64,000 bases of DNA from Hirudinaria manillensis (taxonomy: Eukaryota; Annelida; Clitellata; Hirudinida; Hirudinidae): NCBI GenBank assembly GCA_034509925.1, contig CM067531.1, positions 7,888,319 through 7,952,318 of the forward strand, written 5' to 3'. The notes beneath the pieces are model-generated. The model did not search any database. It was not told the DNA's origin and saw only the letters and a list, made by a program, of their open reading frames with translations. The position numbers were made by a program, and so were the translations under genes. Each line of letters begins with the position of its first letter. Position 1 is the stretch's first letter. Positions 51,532 through 64,000 of this stretch are shown here, piece by piece.

Positions 51532-54500
51532 AAGCATCCCTCTGTGTCTCTCCTTATTTCTGTCTCTATCGCTCCCTGTGGTCCAGTATCTCTTTGTCTC
51601 CGCGGACAAGCAAACAGGTAATTACCAGCCTGTCCGTGGCTGGTGTAATTTATGGCCGAAACCCACATCCCCCTTTCCCACCCACTCCGACTACCCACCT
51701 ATCCCCCACCCCAAATGCTTCAATTAATTCGTCAGCATGGAATTCATGTTTCGATCTCCTGTGTTCACAGCCTTCTGAAGTTTTAAGCTTTGTCTCTCGA
51801 TAGTGGACATTTGATTGGGTCTGTGCATAAGCTGAACTGGTCAGCGAGTCATCCCGTGGTTGATTTCAAAATCTGTATTTATTTTGGAGGGTAAAAACGA
51901 TATTTCAACCTGAATTATCGGCAAGACTGGAAACATTTCTGTTGTGAACAGCAACAACAACAGAAACATCAACAGTCATCATCAGGACCATCAACAATTA
52001 CGAGCCATCGAGTCGGCAGCAAAACAAAGCCATCTGTCCAAAAGCCAAAGACACGAAAGACAAACCATAGACACGAGATACGACCATAGACATCGTAGCA
52101 CAATAAATAACTCTGCGCTGGCAAGAAACGCACGCGACAACACCGGCAACAACGACGACGACACGACTCGTGATAGCCGCGAAGCTCGACTGAGCGATAA
52201 AATATGACGCGAGCGATTCTCTGACACCATAGATATTTATTACAGACGTGCGTAGAAACGTTAAAAAAAGAGGGCCGGGCATAGAAAGAAAAATGGTACT
52301 GCGTTGATTCATGGCGGTCGATTAGACGATATATTTCTTCGCCAGGGAAGGGTTTTTTTATCTATGCAGATTTATTATTTTATCTATGCTTCGTCGTTTT
52401 TCTCTTTCAATGGCTTTTGTGTTTTATTCTTTGCTTTTGTCTTACGGCGTTCTGCCTTAGACCGGCGTTTGTTCTGCTGATCTATGGTCTATTTGTTTTG
52501 TTCGTAGTTCTTTGTTCGGTCGGCCATTTGTTTTGTTCTATGTTCCATATATATTGCAGAGTTCATTGTTGCGTATTAATACTTTAAAAATTATACCGCT
52601 CCAAGCATCGAATGCTTCATCGATGAGATAAATTTGAATTTTATTGTCAATTTGTTTCAATTACCAAGTTTTAAAAGAAAATATTTTTAATGTCTTTGTA
52701 GATTACATGTAAACCTGATTACTGATTAGCAATTCAGTTTGCATTATTCAATAAATTTTATTTATAATACTGTTAATAATAAAATTATTCTTATTATTAA
52801 AAATTAATTATAAATCTTATTATAATTATATTATTACTCCATTATTAAATATTATAACACCATATAATAATTATTAAATATGAATTCAAAAATCGCAATA
52901 AACCGTCGTCAAAATTGTGGTTGTCAATAAAACACGGCTCCGTAGATATCTAACCGACGGCGTCACGTGTGAGCGATAATAGGAGATAATTCAATATCGC
53001 TCGCTCGCTCCCTCCAGGAGTTCCAATGGAGTGAGGGCAGCAAAGAATAATGACAGAGTCGCTGGCATTTCTTTGCTGCTCGTTACTTGATTAATTGTTG
53101 ATTTTATTCGTGCCGCTGTTCTGTGCTTTGTCCGGCCATTTCTCTGAATATCGCTCGAAAGCTCGCTAGTTCTGATTTATCGCCCGTTACTCAGAACGGC
53201 GCGTGAGGCCGGTGGTTGTTCGGATACCCCGATACATTAGTAATCGCAGTTTATTCCTTTTCTGCTTTCCGCTACTTGTTCTATGGTCTGTGGCGTTCAA
53301 TTTTATGTCTTTGTTTTGGAATGTTGACCGCACATGAAATGGGCTCTTTCCCCCAAGAATAATAAGGGCCACATTTATTATACAATTATTATCATAGGTA
53401 ATAATAAATGCTATAAAATTTTATTAAAAATTATATATAACAATTATTTATTTCTATGCTATTGTTGTAATCCACAATTCGCCTTTATCGTTTTCAGTAT
53501 TATTATTATTGTTATTATGTGTTTCATTATTATTATTATTCTTTATTATGGCATTTCCAATAATAATAATAATAATAATAATAATGGTAAAAAAATAAAA
53601 GAACAATGAATTTCAATTCGAAAGGGCGGCAAAGAGTAGCAGACGATTTAATATGATTTTATACGACGGAAAGCTCGTTACGATTCCAAATGGAGATTCC
53701 GTTACATTGTGGGTTCATGAATGGGCAACGTTATTAATGGCACTGGCAGCTAATAATAATAATTATGATTATTATTAATTTTATTATTATTATTATATAA
53801 TAACATCATCATTTAGAAATATTGCTATATATAAAAGTGTTATTCTTCCTAACATTATTAGTAGCATCATTTTGAATTTTATATTTATCAACATTATTAC
53901 CATTATAATTATCAATGTCATTATTCATCCATACATCTTTCCATTCTTCATTCATCCAGCCCTGCGCTCGCCCATTCTTTCCATCATCTCCACCCTAGGC
54001 CGTGGCGTAAAAACGTTACTAAATCAAATGTTCCGCGGTTCGCATAGACTGCAGAACTAACAAAGAACCCAGCATTATCTTTATTTATATAACCTCCTGT
54101 TTTGCCAGACATTTCTCCAGCTGCTTAATCTTTCTGGGTAGTGGTTGTTCTCCAGTTTTTTCGACGTCATCACCATGGGAATCATTGGGGGGGGGGGGGA
54201 CAAGAAGGAGGGTACTGCCTTTTATCATACCTCTCACTGGTGTTTTTAAATAGCCCCACACCTAGCCATTTGTCGACCGCTTGGACAAGAGCAAGGTCAT
54301 GACAGCTTTCAATGAAACCTTTAGAAAGAGGTAGCTGGTTTAGATCGGTATGCATTGGATAGGATGATGAAAGGGATTTGGAGATGAAAGGGCTAATAAG
54401 GCTAACCCCCTGAAATGTTTCGACTACTCATTTAGTGGCAGAAGAAGTGGAACCATACCCGCTACACAAGGGATGGAGGCACCGAGGCGTACTCGATGAG

Positions 54501-56190
54501 GTAGAAAGACAAGAAGCGGTGCAGGGGAAGAAATTAGAATAAAAAGTATAGAAAGAATTTTTGTAACAGTTTTAAAATTCAAACGAATTCACTATCCATC
54601 TTCATAGTTATAAGTAATCTATCTTCTGAGTGTCTCATGTATCCTAACTTATAGGTACTTCTCAATCGATCACCATACTTCTACCATACTGCCTGGGCGA
54701 CCCTATCCCATGACGGAAAGCCACCTATTGGTTCAACCCGATCGTCATCTGTTTCCCATCCCCACCCCTCTTCATTCACCCAATTACTCCCAGGGAAAAA
54801 AATTACGATATTAACATTGAACACTGCCATAAATAAAGACATCCACACGGACGAACAAGAGAACAGTCACGCACACATCCAGACAGACCGGACGATAGAG
54901 AGGAGGATAATAGCAGGCAGAGTAGATTAATTGCCAGGTCTAGCCAGGAAGGGAGTTAAACAATATGGCCGACGTTGTGCCGTGTCATTGTCTTTATTTG
55001 CTTTATGCTTCCATCAGATAACGACGTCCGCGTCACTGACGTCATGCGGCATCTGTCGCTTTTGAAGCCTGCAGGAGCTGGGAAAGCGTAAGGTCTGGAG
55101 TTCGATTCTAGCTGGGGGTAGTTTTGCTTGCCTGGATAAACTGGTGAACGGATGGTGTAATGATTCAATTAATTAATTAACTATATATTAATATTTGTTA
55201 ACATAAAATATATGCAATATTAAAAAATATAGGCATTAAATTTGAAAGGTCATCGTAAAGAAAAAAAGATGCCGATTAAAATATTTTAACAGAAAAAATA
55301 ACTTGAGGGCATTAATTCTTTCTTTTCTCGGTCAATCACCTCCAGTGTTCCAGAGATCACTCTACGGACCTGAGATGTGCCTTTTGCACTAATGCCGGTG
55401 ACTCAACATCCACCGTGAAACTCCGGGCGACCGTGAAGCAGATGGCAAGAGATGGCCTACGCCTCTCCGTCAACTCCGATTTGAGTCTGGAGTTGGAAAG
55501 AAAAGGAAGACGACGACGAGGAACGAACAGATGGATGGATGAAAGGAAGGATGGAAGGATGGATACCGTTTTCCGTGCAAGCGGGGAAAGACCGGGAAAA
55601 TCGCGAAAGCGTATCCGATGGCTTCTATCTGGTGATGTAAAGCTTCCTACTCCAGGACGATTTATCACCGGATGTGGCACAACGATACCGGGGGGAGACG
55701 ATGTAGGGGCTGAATAAGGGGGGTTGGGGTTGGGTCATAGGGTGACATTGGGAGAGGGCTGGGTTGTGGGGGTGAATAGATTGTCTGTAGTAGATGGATG
55801 GATGGAACAGAGGTGTATTTGTACCGAGCAATAGGTTTGATTGGCTGCCTGTTTATGACCTCTAGGGACGAATTATAAAATCTGAGCGGCTGTTTATTTA
55901 ATGACACCTGAACGATTGAATTAAGTGGAAAAGATTTAAAAATATGATCCTGATAACAATGCTGGCGATAACGATGATGACGATGCGAGGCAGAAGATGA
56001 AAATGATACTAGCGATGACCATGACGATATTTGATGACGACGACGATGATGATGGCCATAAACCGAAGAGGATGAGAACAATGATGATTTAAACTTCAAG
56101 TTATTATTCCATTCAAGTTGTTATTCCATTCATTACCATGGAGCGAATACGACAACGAAATAAAAACGAAACAACAACAATGACGATGAC

Positions 56191-56205
56191 GACAACAACA
56201 ACAAC

Positions 56206-56256
<51 letters not shown>
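56191..56256. repeat. (AAC)n-(AAT)n compound microsatellite
   Basis: Five or so AAC units pass directly into about sixteen AAT units. Confidence 0.95.
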
Positions 56257-56257
<1 letters not shown>

Positions 56258-56683
56258 TATTGATAACTTCACTGAGCACATCAATTGGATCTTTGACTGG
56301 ATAATGCCTTCTAACTTTATTATCACGTTCAAAATAGAAATATCTCAAACTTATTATTACTATTTTTTATATTATTATTATTATTATTAATTATGAAAAC
56401 TTAAAATACGTTCTACTGTCGTGACAAAAGGATGACGGCCATCTTTCTTTTTTTTTGTTGTTGTCGTTAATTTATCGCCTGGCATCGAACCAGCGCTTTC
56501 CCACGTTTTGGTCCATCGTCTGCAATTATGATTATGATCGTGATTGTTGTTGCTCTTGATGATGATGATGATACTGCTGTTGTTGTTGTTGCTATTGGTG
56601 ATGGTGATGTTGTTGTTATGATTAGTGACACGATAGCGTTGCTGTTGTTGGTGAAGTTGACGTTGTTACTGTTGCACTCACGG

Positions 56684-56716
<33 letters not shown>

Positions 56717-58525
56717 CATCACACTTCATCATAACATGTTGTGAATACAATTTTAATAACACACGTGATTATAATTAATTATATAGTGTTGCTAATTTTA
56801 TTATACACATAACGAAACTTAATTAATTAATTAGCAAGTCACAAGAAGATAACAAGTAAACATTCACAGCCAAAGTTTGTATGGTACGTACGGGCTACTA
56901 ATGAGGGAGCTTAACACTATTTGCACACTTTGCCGATATTATCGCCCAAGCATACAACCCTATGTTCACACAAAGGATGATCCCCAACAGGTATAAAGTC
57001 TGTAATTACAAACACCCACAATCATAAACACCCCACAAACTCTTGCGCACACGCAAACACACACCACATGCAAACGTCCAAAAACGTTCCTTTTACTATA
57101 TTGGCGAGAGTTTGCAGAGAGACAGACCAGATGGAAGACAGCAATTGGGCAGAATAGGGTAGGTAGGGGGGGGGAAGGGAGTAGGGGACGGATAATGAGG
57201 TCGGCGAGGGGACGGATTGGGTAAAAATAAGGGGGGCCAGAGGCCATAGGAGCAAAAAAGATGTATGGGATGTTTATATTGAGGCGAAATCCGGCTCCGT
57301 GGTAAGACCTCAGCGTAATTCCAGGGCGATAAATCAGCCAGATAGTGCCGATAACAGAGCGATCGAGCGCCGTACAATGACTTAGCAGAGCAAAGATCTT
57401 TTTAATTTTCGCTGCCGGTAGTTATTTCGCGGCTCGCACCTCACAACCGCTAGCCACCCATCCATCCGCCCACGGCTCCTACCCACCACTCGAGAGAACA
57501 CCACTCCACCCAGTTTTCTCTATGCGCATGGAGAGAAGCTCAAACTCAAAATGGCGGTCGGGGTACGAAATATGGCGCTCGATCGAATTGAATGGGTGGA
57601 ATTGAGGTACGTTTAACCGTTGGGGTGGGGTGAATGAGTGGCCGGAAGGATGGACGGCCGAGTGGGTGGATGGGTGGATGGATGATGGATGGAACGAGTT
57701 TCGAAAAGGTGAAGGGCGGCACTAATAAAATCAATGACAATGACAAGGGAAATCATATTTTACGGACTCCATACATTTTGCGTAGGGACGGGATTGATGC
57801 TGCGTTTATTGGCTAGTTGGGTGGGTCAATGGATGGGTTAGTGGATGAGTGGGTGGGTTGAACGAGGGATGGGTAGAAGGGTTGATCGAATGATGGTACT
57901 TGGAAGATTAGACGATACATTCCAGACATCAGAAGCACAATATCTCAAGCCCTATAATGGAGTCAAATTTATTTCGGAAAAAAATAAAAACAAAAGCGAA
58001 ATGTCTCCTGATCGTTTTAATCCGTTTCCACTCTCCGTAAACCACCCAACCATTCAACAAGCCACCCATCTATCTATCCACCCTCGAGCTACCCAGACAT
58101 TCATCCAAACACCATATTGAATCCACCAATACATTCAGCTATTCAGCAGTTTACTCATTTGTTCTCTCACTCAGCTATCCATCTGTCCGCCCGTCCATCG
58201 ACACACCCATCCAGTTATCCACCCATCAATCCATCCACCCCCACCTACCCAGCCACACGTGCACTCTACCCATAAAAAGTGGACGTCAAAACTCTACAGC
58301 CGGGCGTAAACAAGTCGTCCTAAGATGAAGAGCTATCAATCACGGATCCTGCAGGAACTGTCTGCAGAAAGTGATGTGTTTGCATTGAACACGTCACTTC
58401 AAGCAGACTCCATGTTTTGCTTCGTGTCGGATGAGGGCGCTATTCCGACGCCGGTGATGAAGACGAAGATGATGGCGCCTCTCGGCGATGATGATGGCGG
58501 CGACGACGACGATGATGGTGCCACG

Positions 58526-58640
58526 GGTAGGTCTACTGATGATGATGATGACGACGATGACAATGATGATGATGATGACGACGACGACGACGATGATGGA
58601 TGATGATGACGACGACCATGATGATGATGATGAAGGACTG
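58526..58640. repeat. GAT/GAC trinucleotide repeat
   Basis: Long imperfect GAT/GAC run giving an aspartate-rich tail to the open frame that begins at 58325. Confidence 0.9.
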
Positions 58641-58857
58641 AGCGTTGATGAGATCGTAGCATGCGATGTAATAATGCATCCTGGATCATAAACAAATGTG
58701 CTCGCGTGCTCTTGTGCGTCTATAAAGATATTAATAAAAAACAAGTTATAATAGTAATAAGTATTATTATAATAATTACTAATATTTATAACAATAACAA
58801 TTATTATTATTAATGTTATTATTATCATTATTGAAAAATACAAAAATAACAACATAA

Positions 58858-58971
<114 letters not shown>

Positions 58972-59440
58972 CATTATAACCATGATAATCATATTAATGA
59001 GTATGGTAACAATTTGTAATGTTTTTTACTTACAGAGTTTTCCATTTGTTTGAAAATTTGGAAAATCAGTGGGTGGACGTGGTCGATGGACAGAAAGCGA
59101 AGTGAACGTTGAAAGATGGAAGGTAGAATAAAGGAATGATTCTATGACCAACTCGGTAGACGAATGGAAGCGATTTGGCGAGTGTTCCAATAATGAATTT
59201 CTCCTCCTCTTCGTCTGCTCTCCTGCTCATTCATTCACTAATCTATCTTTCCATTCATTCATTCATCTGTCGATCCATCGATCCGACCATTCATCCACCC
59301 ACCCATCCATCCAACCCTCTTTCCATCCATCCATCCATCCATCCATCTATCCATTCAACCATCCATCCGGCAATATATCGAAAAATCACCCACCATTAAC
59401 CGACCGCCCGGTCATCCATCAACTCCCTCCATCCATCCAT

Positions 59441-59840
59441 CCGTTCATCCGTGCTTTCATTCATTCTCCTCTTCCGTTCATCCATCCATCCATCCATCCA
59501 TCCATCCATCCATCCATCCATCCATCCATCCATCCATCCATCCATCCATCCATCCATCCATCCATCCATCCATCCATCCATCCATCCATCCATCCATCCA
59601 TCCATCCATCCATCCATCCATCCATCCATCCATCCATCCATCCATCCATCCATCCATCCATCCATCCATCCATCCATCCATCCATCCATCCATCCATCCA
59701 TCCATCCATCCATCCATCCATCCATCCATCCATCCATCCATCCATCCATCCATCCATCCATCCATCCATCCATCCATCCATCCATCCATCCATCCATCCA
59801 TCCGTTCATCCGTGCTTTCATTCATTCTCCTCTTCCGTTC
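59441..59840. repeat. (ATCC)n array between two identical direct repeats
   Basis: A near-perfect ATCC array fills 59479-59801, about eighty units. The 39 bases before it (59441-59479, starting ccgttcatccgtgctttc) recur exactly after it at 59802-59840, an offset of 361. The array encodes SIHP-type repeats in every plus frame and WMDG on the minus strand; these frames are not genes. Confidence 0.95.
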
Positions 59841-61395
59841 ATCCATCCATCTATCTGCGAATAAGCGAACGATGGATTGATGGTCTAATGGATGGATTTC
59901 AGTCTTTCCGCGTCTAAGATATTGTGACCTAATCACCAGCCATAAATCTTTGCCCATTCGTTCATTCATTCATCCGACCGTCCGTTCTTCCATTGGAGCT
60001 ATTCGATCTATTATCTATCCGGGGCCTCGTTCGTCTTCCGAGAAATCATCCGGCTACCCATCCATCTACGCATCCATCCATCCATCTCTCAAGTCATCCA
60101 TTACGGTGTCCATCTATCCTTCCCTCGTTCATCAATCCGTCCTTCCATTCATCCATCCAACCAACCCTTAAGTCATCCATTAAAACATCGGCCATCCTCC
60201 CTCTATCCATCTATCTATCCGGTCGCCCACCCGACTGCCAGTCCGTCCACCGGTCTCCGAGAGATGGCGAGTTTTTGATGGACCTGCTGTGAACTCCAAA
60301 GATGTTGAAAGCACAAACGAATTAATTGAAAAGAGTGCTGTTGGCAGTTAGTTCGTAATTTCACGCCGAACGAGAAAGCTACATCCATCACCAGATGGAT
60401 GGACGGAAGGCGGACGGACGGACGGACGAATGGATGGATGGATGGATGATAGAAGGATAAATTCAATTTCATTCCATCTCGCGACAACATAGATGCCATA
60501 ACTTCTGTGCGAAATTCTCTGCGCAGTTACTCACCAATCATTAGCTTCGAAATAGCCGAAGTCCCTATAGTCGTCGTCGTCGTCTTTGGTGTCGTCGTCA
60601 TCATCATCATCATCATCATCGTCATCGTCACCATCAGTAAAGTCTTTGTCAAAACATTGCATTAATATGGCTGTCAATAGCAACGCCATCAACATCATTA
60701 AAACTGTCATCGTCTTCGTCATCATCATCAAAATCATCGCCATTACCAGCATCATCATCATCATCATCAATACCGTCACGGATATTGTCGTTGTTGTTGT
60801 TTACGTGGACGGCTCCGTTGATATTTTGCTTGGAAGCGACTGACGAATGGGCAGATCGTGTTGTTGCGCGAGTGGGCGATAATTCATGTCCATGTTTCGT
60901 ATGGGGATGGGGACCTCGATGGATTGACAGACGGATGGATGGATGGATGCATGGTTGGGTGGAAGGAGTGGGGAACTGAAAAGGTAAGTTAAATAATATG
61001 GAATGATGATAATGATAATTATTATTATTACCACTACATCACTATCATCGTATTTGTTGGTAAATTCATGAATACAGTCAACCATATGACAAGTGACTTG
61101 GGATAGCTTGCATAAACAATGATGTATAATGATTGTAAGCGATTATTAAGATAAAATACTTCATCATCACGATCATCACCATCATCATCATCATCATTGT
61201 CATTATTATCATCGTCATCATCGTCATCGTCGTCATCGCCATCACTGGATCACATTAGAGCCAACGACGGGGCTCCATAGTATCAACAATGTCAATAAAT
61301 AACGTGGGCGATATTGGGGGCCACAAAACGAACAATGAATTAATGGCTCTCCACTCCAGTCGTTGTCATCGTCCCAGCATTAATAGACGCACATG

Positions 61396-61490
61396 GTTTT
61401 GATGATGATGATGATGATGATGACGATGATGATGATGATGATAATGTTGATGACGATGACGATGATGATGACGATGATGAGGCGGAGAAG
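61396..61490. repeat. GAT/GAC repeat passing into a GGA-rich stretch
   Basis: A run of GAT and GAC units is followed by a purine-only GGA/GAA stretch to about 61550, giving a long strand-asymmetric tract. Confidence 0.85.
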
Positions 61491-62115
61491 GAGGAAGAGG
61501 GAAGGAGTAAAAGAAGGAGGAAGAGGCGGAGGAAACAGAAGAGGTTGAAGCCGGCTATGATGATTGTCGATGATGATAACGATGCTGGTAATAATTTTGA
61601 TAACGTTGATAAGTAGTTACTTAATAATTATCAACTACTTTATTTAATTAAATAATTATTATCATTATTCATTCACATTGTGTACAGCCATGGATTGACT
61701 GATAGAATGATTGTGGATACTGCCGAACGACAGACAGACGGGAAAAAAAGGAAGAAAGGGATGGAAAAAAGTTCTGGACGTCTAAAAGAAAATGGAATAT
61801 CAAGATCGACCTCTTTATGAACCTGATCGTACTCTGGGGTCTCATGCATCACCCACTCTCCTCCACAAGCTAGCCACCCATCGACCCACCCATCCACCAA
61901 CCCACCAGAGAGGTTGGGGGTTATTGATGTGTAGCCCCGAGAAGGGTACAAGGAGTTCAGTTTGAACCGCTATGTATGGAAAAGGAATGTTGTAGGTGGG
62001 CATTGGCTGAAATATCTATAAATATATCTGGCCATTTCCATGAGTAAGGGTCTCTCTTCTTGTCATGACCCGTTTATTTACGAATAGCCCCTGTAACAAC
62101 AACAACAACTTTATG

Positions 62116-62185
<70 letters not shown>
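62116..62185. repeat. (ATT)n microsatellite
   Basis: About twenty-three perfect units. Confidence 0.97.
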
Positions 62186-62186
<1 letters not shown>

Positions 62187-62330
62187 AACCTTATAATAAC
62201 CTTTTTGTAAAGTAATATATTAACATTTGAAATTATATTTGTTATGCTTTATACTCGTCAATGTAATAATATTTTATGTTCGATGATTGATGATCCAGCT
62301 CCTAAATATGTTATATATAATGATGTACAA

Positions 62331-62346
62331 CAATAATAATAATAAC

Positions 62347-62386
<40 letters not shown>

Positions 62387-62398
62387 GTAATAATAGTA
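62331..62398. repeat. (AAT)n microsatellite
   Basis: About twenty-two AAT units with a few AAC and AGT interruptions. The nearby ATT array at 62116 is its complement, so the pair could form a long-range inverted structure. Confidence 0.95.
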
Positions 62399-63784
62399 TA
62401 TTATAATAATATAATTAATAATATCAATATTATTAATAATAACAATAACCTTTATTATAAAAATATTATTGCTATCAAATAAAATAAGCTACCAGTTAAG
62501 GCAGCATCACGAATGAGACTGAGAAGCGGCGAACGAGAAAAACAAGATGGCGACCGGAAACAACGAGCATGTGACATGAACGCGAGTGCCTTATCACGCT
62601 TGCGATGCATCTTCATCTGTTTCCGCTTCATCTTCTCGTCACGTGACGTCATACTTCCTCCTCCTCCTCCTCTTCATCCTGCTGCTCCATCCATCCATCT
62701 ATCCATCCATCTATCCATCCACTCATCCATCCACTCATCCATCCATCTATCCATCCATCCATCGCTCCAATACGATATCTTCATTAGTCTTCATCCTAAT
62801 CATCGACACCGTCATCGTCATCATTATCATCACCGCCAAGAACAACAACAACAGTGACACTAGTAGAACCACTAACTACCAACATCGTTACTACTATCAT
62901 CATCACCATCATCATCATCATCATCAATCTATTGTAGTCGTCGTCGTCATCCTCGGCGAACATCGATGGTGATTGGTGATCCGAGCCCTTATCACGAGAG
63001 TCCCTAATACGAGTTGGTCATTCATCACCATTCATCAACTTCCACCGATGATTATTCAGATAGCGAGTCCGGCATTTATTACGATACCGTCCTCATGGTG
63101 ATGCTGGAGTGGGTGGGGTTGGGTGATGGTAGGCCCTTACCCATATGAGCTCGTCTGACCCGCTGCCGGCCCGGAGGCGGTCAAAAAGCCAGGTATGTTG
63201 GGTCGGGGCATTTCCTTAGAGCCTACTGTTTACCTGACCAATCTGATGAAACGGATAACTTGCGATGATTGTCAGATTTTTTAAATTCGGCAGGATTTTG
63301 GGGGATTTAGCACCGCGGTCTTAACTGTCACCCCCTCCTGAGCACCCTAGGATAGAGGGCTTCCACCGGACGGGTGTTTCAGGGTGTGGCCTACTCCTCC
63401 TTTAGCTACAACGAGAGTCCGCATTTGCTCACGCCGAGCGACGCAAAAGAAAGCCGCCTGTTTTCAAAAGGCGCCAATAAATTCTCCTGAAGTGGCTCTC
63501 AATTCAAAGACCCGTGTGCGCCACTTTTATTGCCAATTTGGGCGGCTTCTTTGAGTGGGACGAGTGGGTAGCCGTTTTGGGGGGAGGGGAATGGGTAGTT
63601 GGGTGTTCGGGTCGGGTGGTTCGTGACAGGCTCAACCACTAACGATCACAACTAACATTTGCCGGATTCTCCTGCGTCAATTGCTTGATTTGGCTGCCTC
63701 CTCTGCAGTTCAATCAGGTACATTGTTAAGGGCATCAATCACTTATCGGGATGGCAAGTCGTTAGCTTGATCAATCGATTAACA

Positions 63785-63875
63785 TTCTATCATCTTGTCA
63801 ATTGATTGATTAAATGATTGTTCTATTGATTAATTGATTGATCGATCAATTGATTGAATGATTTATTGATTTTAA
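63785..63875. repeat. Degenerate TTGA/ATTG block with palindromes
   Basis: Like the block at 12671-12770, it mixes TTGA units in both senses, with gatcgatcaattgattg at its centre. Confidence 0.7.
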
Positions 63876-64000
63876 CTGCTGATTAATCATCAGCTATGCC
63901 TTCTTTGTAATATGTTTAAGATTTTTAATGTGTTACTTCTAAACCGTTGTCAAATTCGAAAAGGATTCCAATCAGTTTAAATGTTTGGTTATTATAATCG

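Larger units (their letters stand above)
46871..52930. other. Gene-free stretch with dense microsatellites
   Basis: No gene is supported. GAT/GAC arrays lie at 47000-47080, 47197-47290 and 48890-48990. An ATT array is at 47941-47982, and GAGT/CACT or CCAT arrays lie at 47350-47470, 48420-48470 and 48665-48745. Unique GC-richer islands lie at about 49860-50000, 50500-50600, 50780-51150 and 51390-51460; these include gagtgatttataagatacc and gcttataaatctgg. Confidence 0.5.

Noticed and set aside
55050-55125. Possible tRNA (gttcgattc B-box-like word)
   Set aside because: No A-box at the right distance and no cloverleaf could be drawn.
56470-56530. Possible minus-strand tRNA (ggttcgatgcc word)
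   Set aside because: The B-box word is good, but the upstream part is too short and unpaired for a tRNA. Probably coincidence.
58325-58603. 92-codon frame with an aspartate-rich tail
   Set aside because: The second half is GAT microsatellite. The first half has no recognisable family and no clear splice sites, though an upstream ccataaaaag word is present.
59144-59969. Frames of up to 257 codons made of SIHP or WMDG repeats
   Set aside because: They are translations of the ATCC array on either strand and are open in all frames because the unit has no stop.

Overview
The window is animal nuclear DNA from an invertebrate. The genes are split into many short exons with GT-AG introns, and all five belong to metazoan families or carry metazoan-type repeats. 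The LIM plus KY/transglutaminase-like architecture of the hillarin gene is known from leech and insects. Short TTAGGG arrays and abundant ATT, ATCC, ATTC and GAT microsatellites fit a lophotrochozoan such as an annelid or mollusc, but the sequence alone does not fix the species. I see no bacterial, viral, CRISPR, rRNA or tRNA feature.

Layout. Positions 297-2806 (minus) hold the N-terminal part of TAF4, a TFIID subunit, running off the left edge. A compact promoter-like block lies upstream at 3450-3545. Positions 5621-12653 (minus) hold a large scaffold gene of the LMO7/LIMCH1 (Smallish) family with a WKSRRK motif, one PDZ domain and a coiled coil but no LIM domain; its 5' end was not found. 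Positions 17714-21058 (plus) hold an eleven-exon leucine-rich-repeat gene that I do not recognise. Its first coding exon is only four bases. Positions 22520-26733 (plus) hold the p97/VCP cofactor p47 (NSFL1C), complete in eleven exons. Positions 27568-33954 (minus) hold a hillarin gene, complete in eight exons, with LIM, coiled coil, transglutaminase-like and KY-type repeats. All three catalytic positions of its transglutaminase fold are replaced. Every exon joint I give was checked by hand for GT/AG and phase.

From about 34 kb to the right end, 30 kb, I find no supportable gene. This part is a mosaic of microsatellites (including a 0.3 kb ATT array and a 0.3 kb ATCC array) and short GC-richer non-repetitive islands. 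The islands carry CACGTG, TGACGTCA, CCAAT and TTTATG/TTTATT motifs and look like regulatory DNA, which is inference only.

The genes do not form a pathway; they are neighbours with separate cell roles: transcription initiation, junction or cytoskeleton scaffolding, p97-dependent membrane fusion, and cytoskeletal linkage. I did not find a clear undescribed system. The best candidates for novelty are the unrecognised LRR protein, the catalytically dead hillarin fold, three E-boxes spaced exactly 20 bp apart, and the island pattern in the right half.
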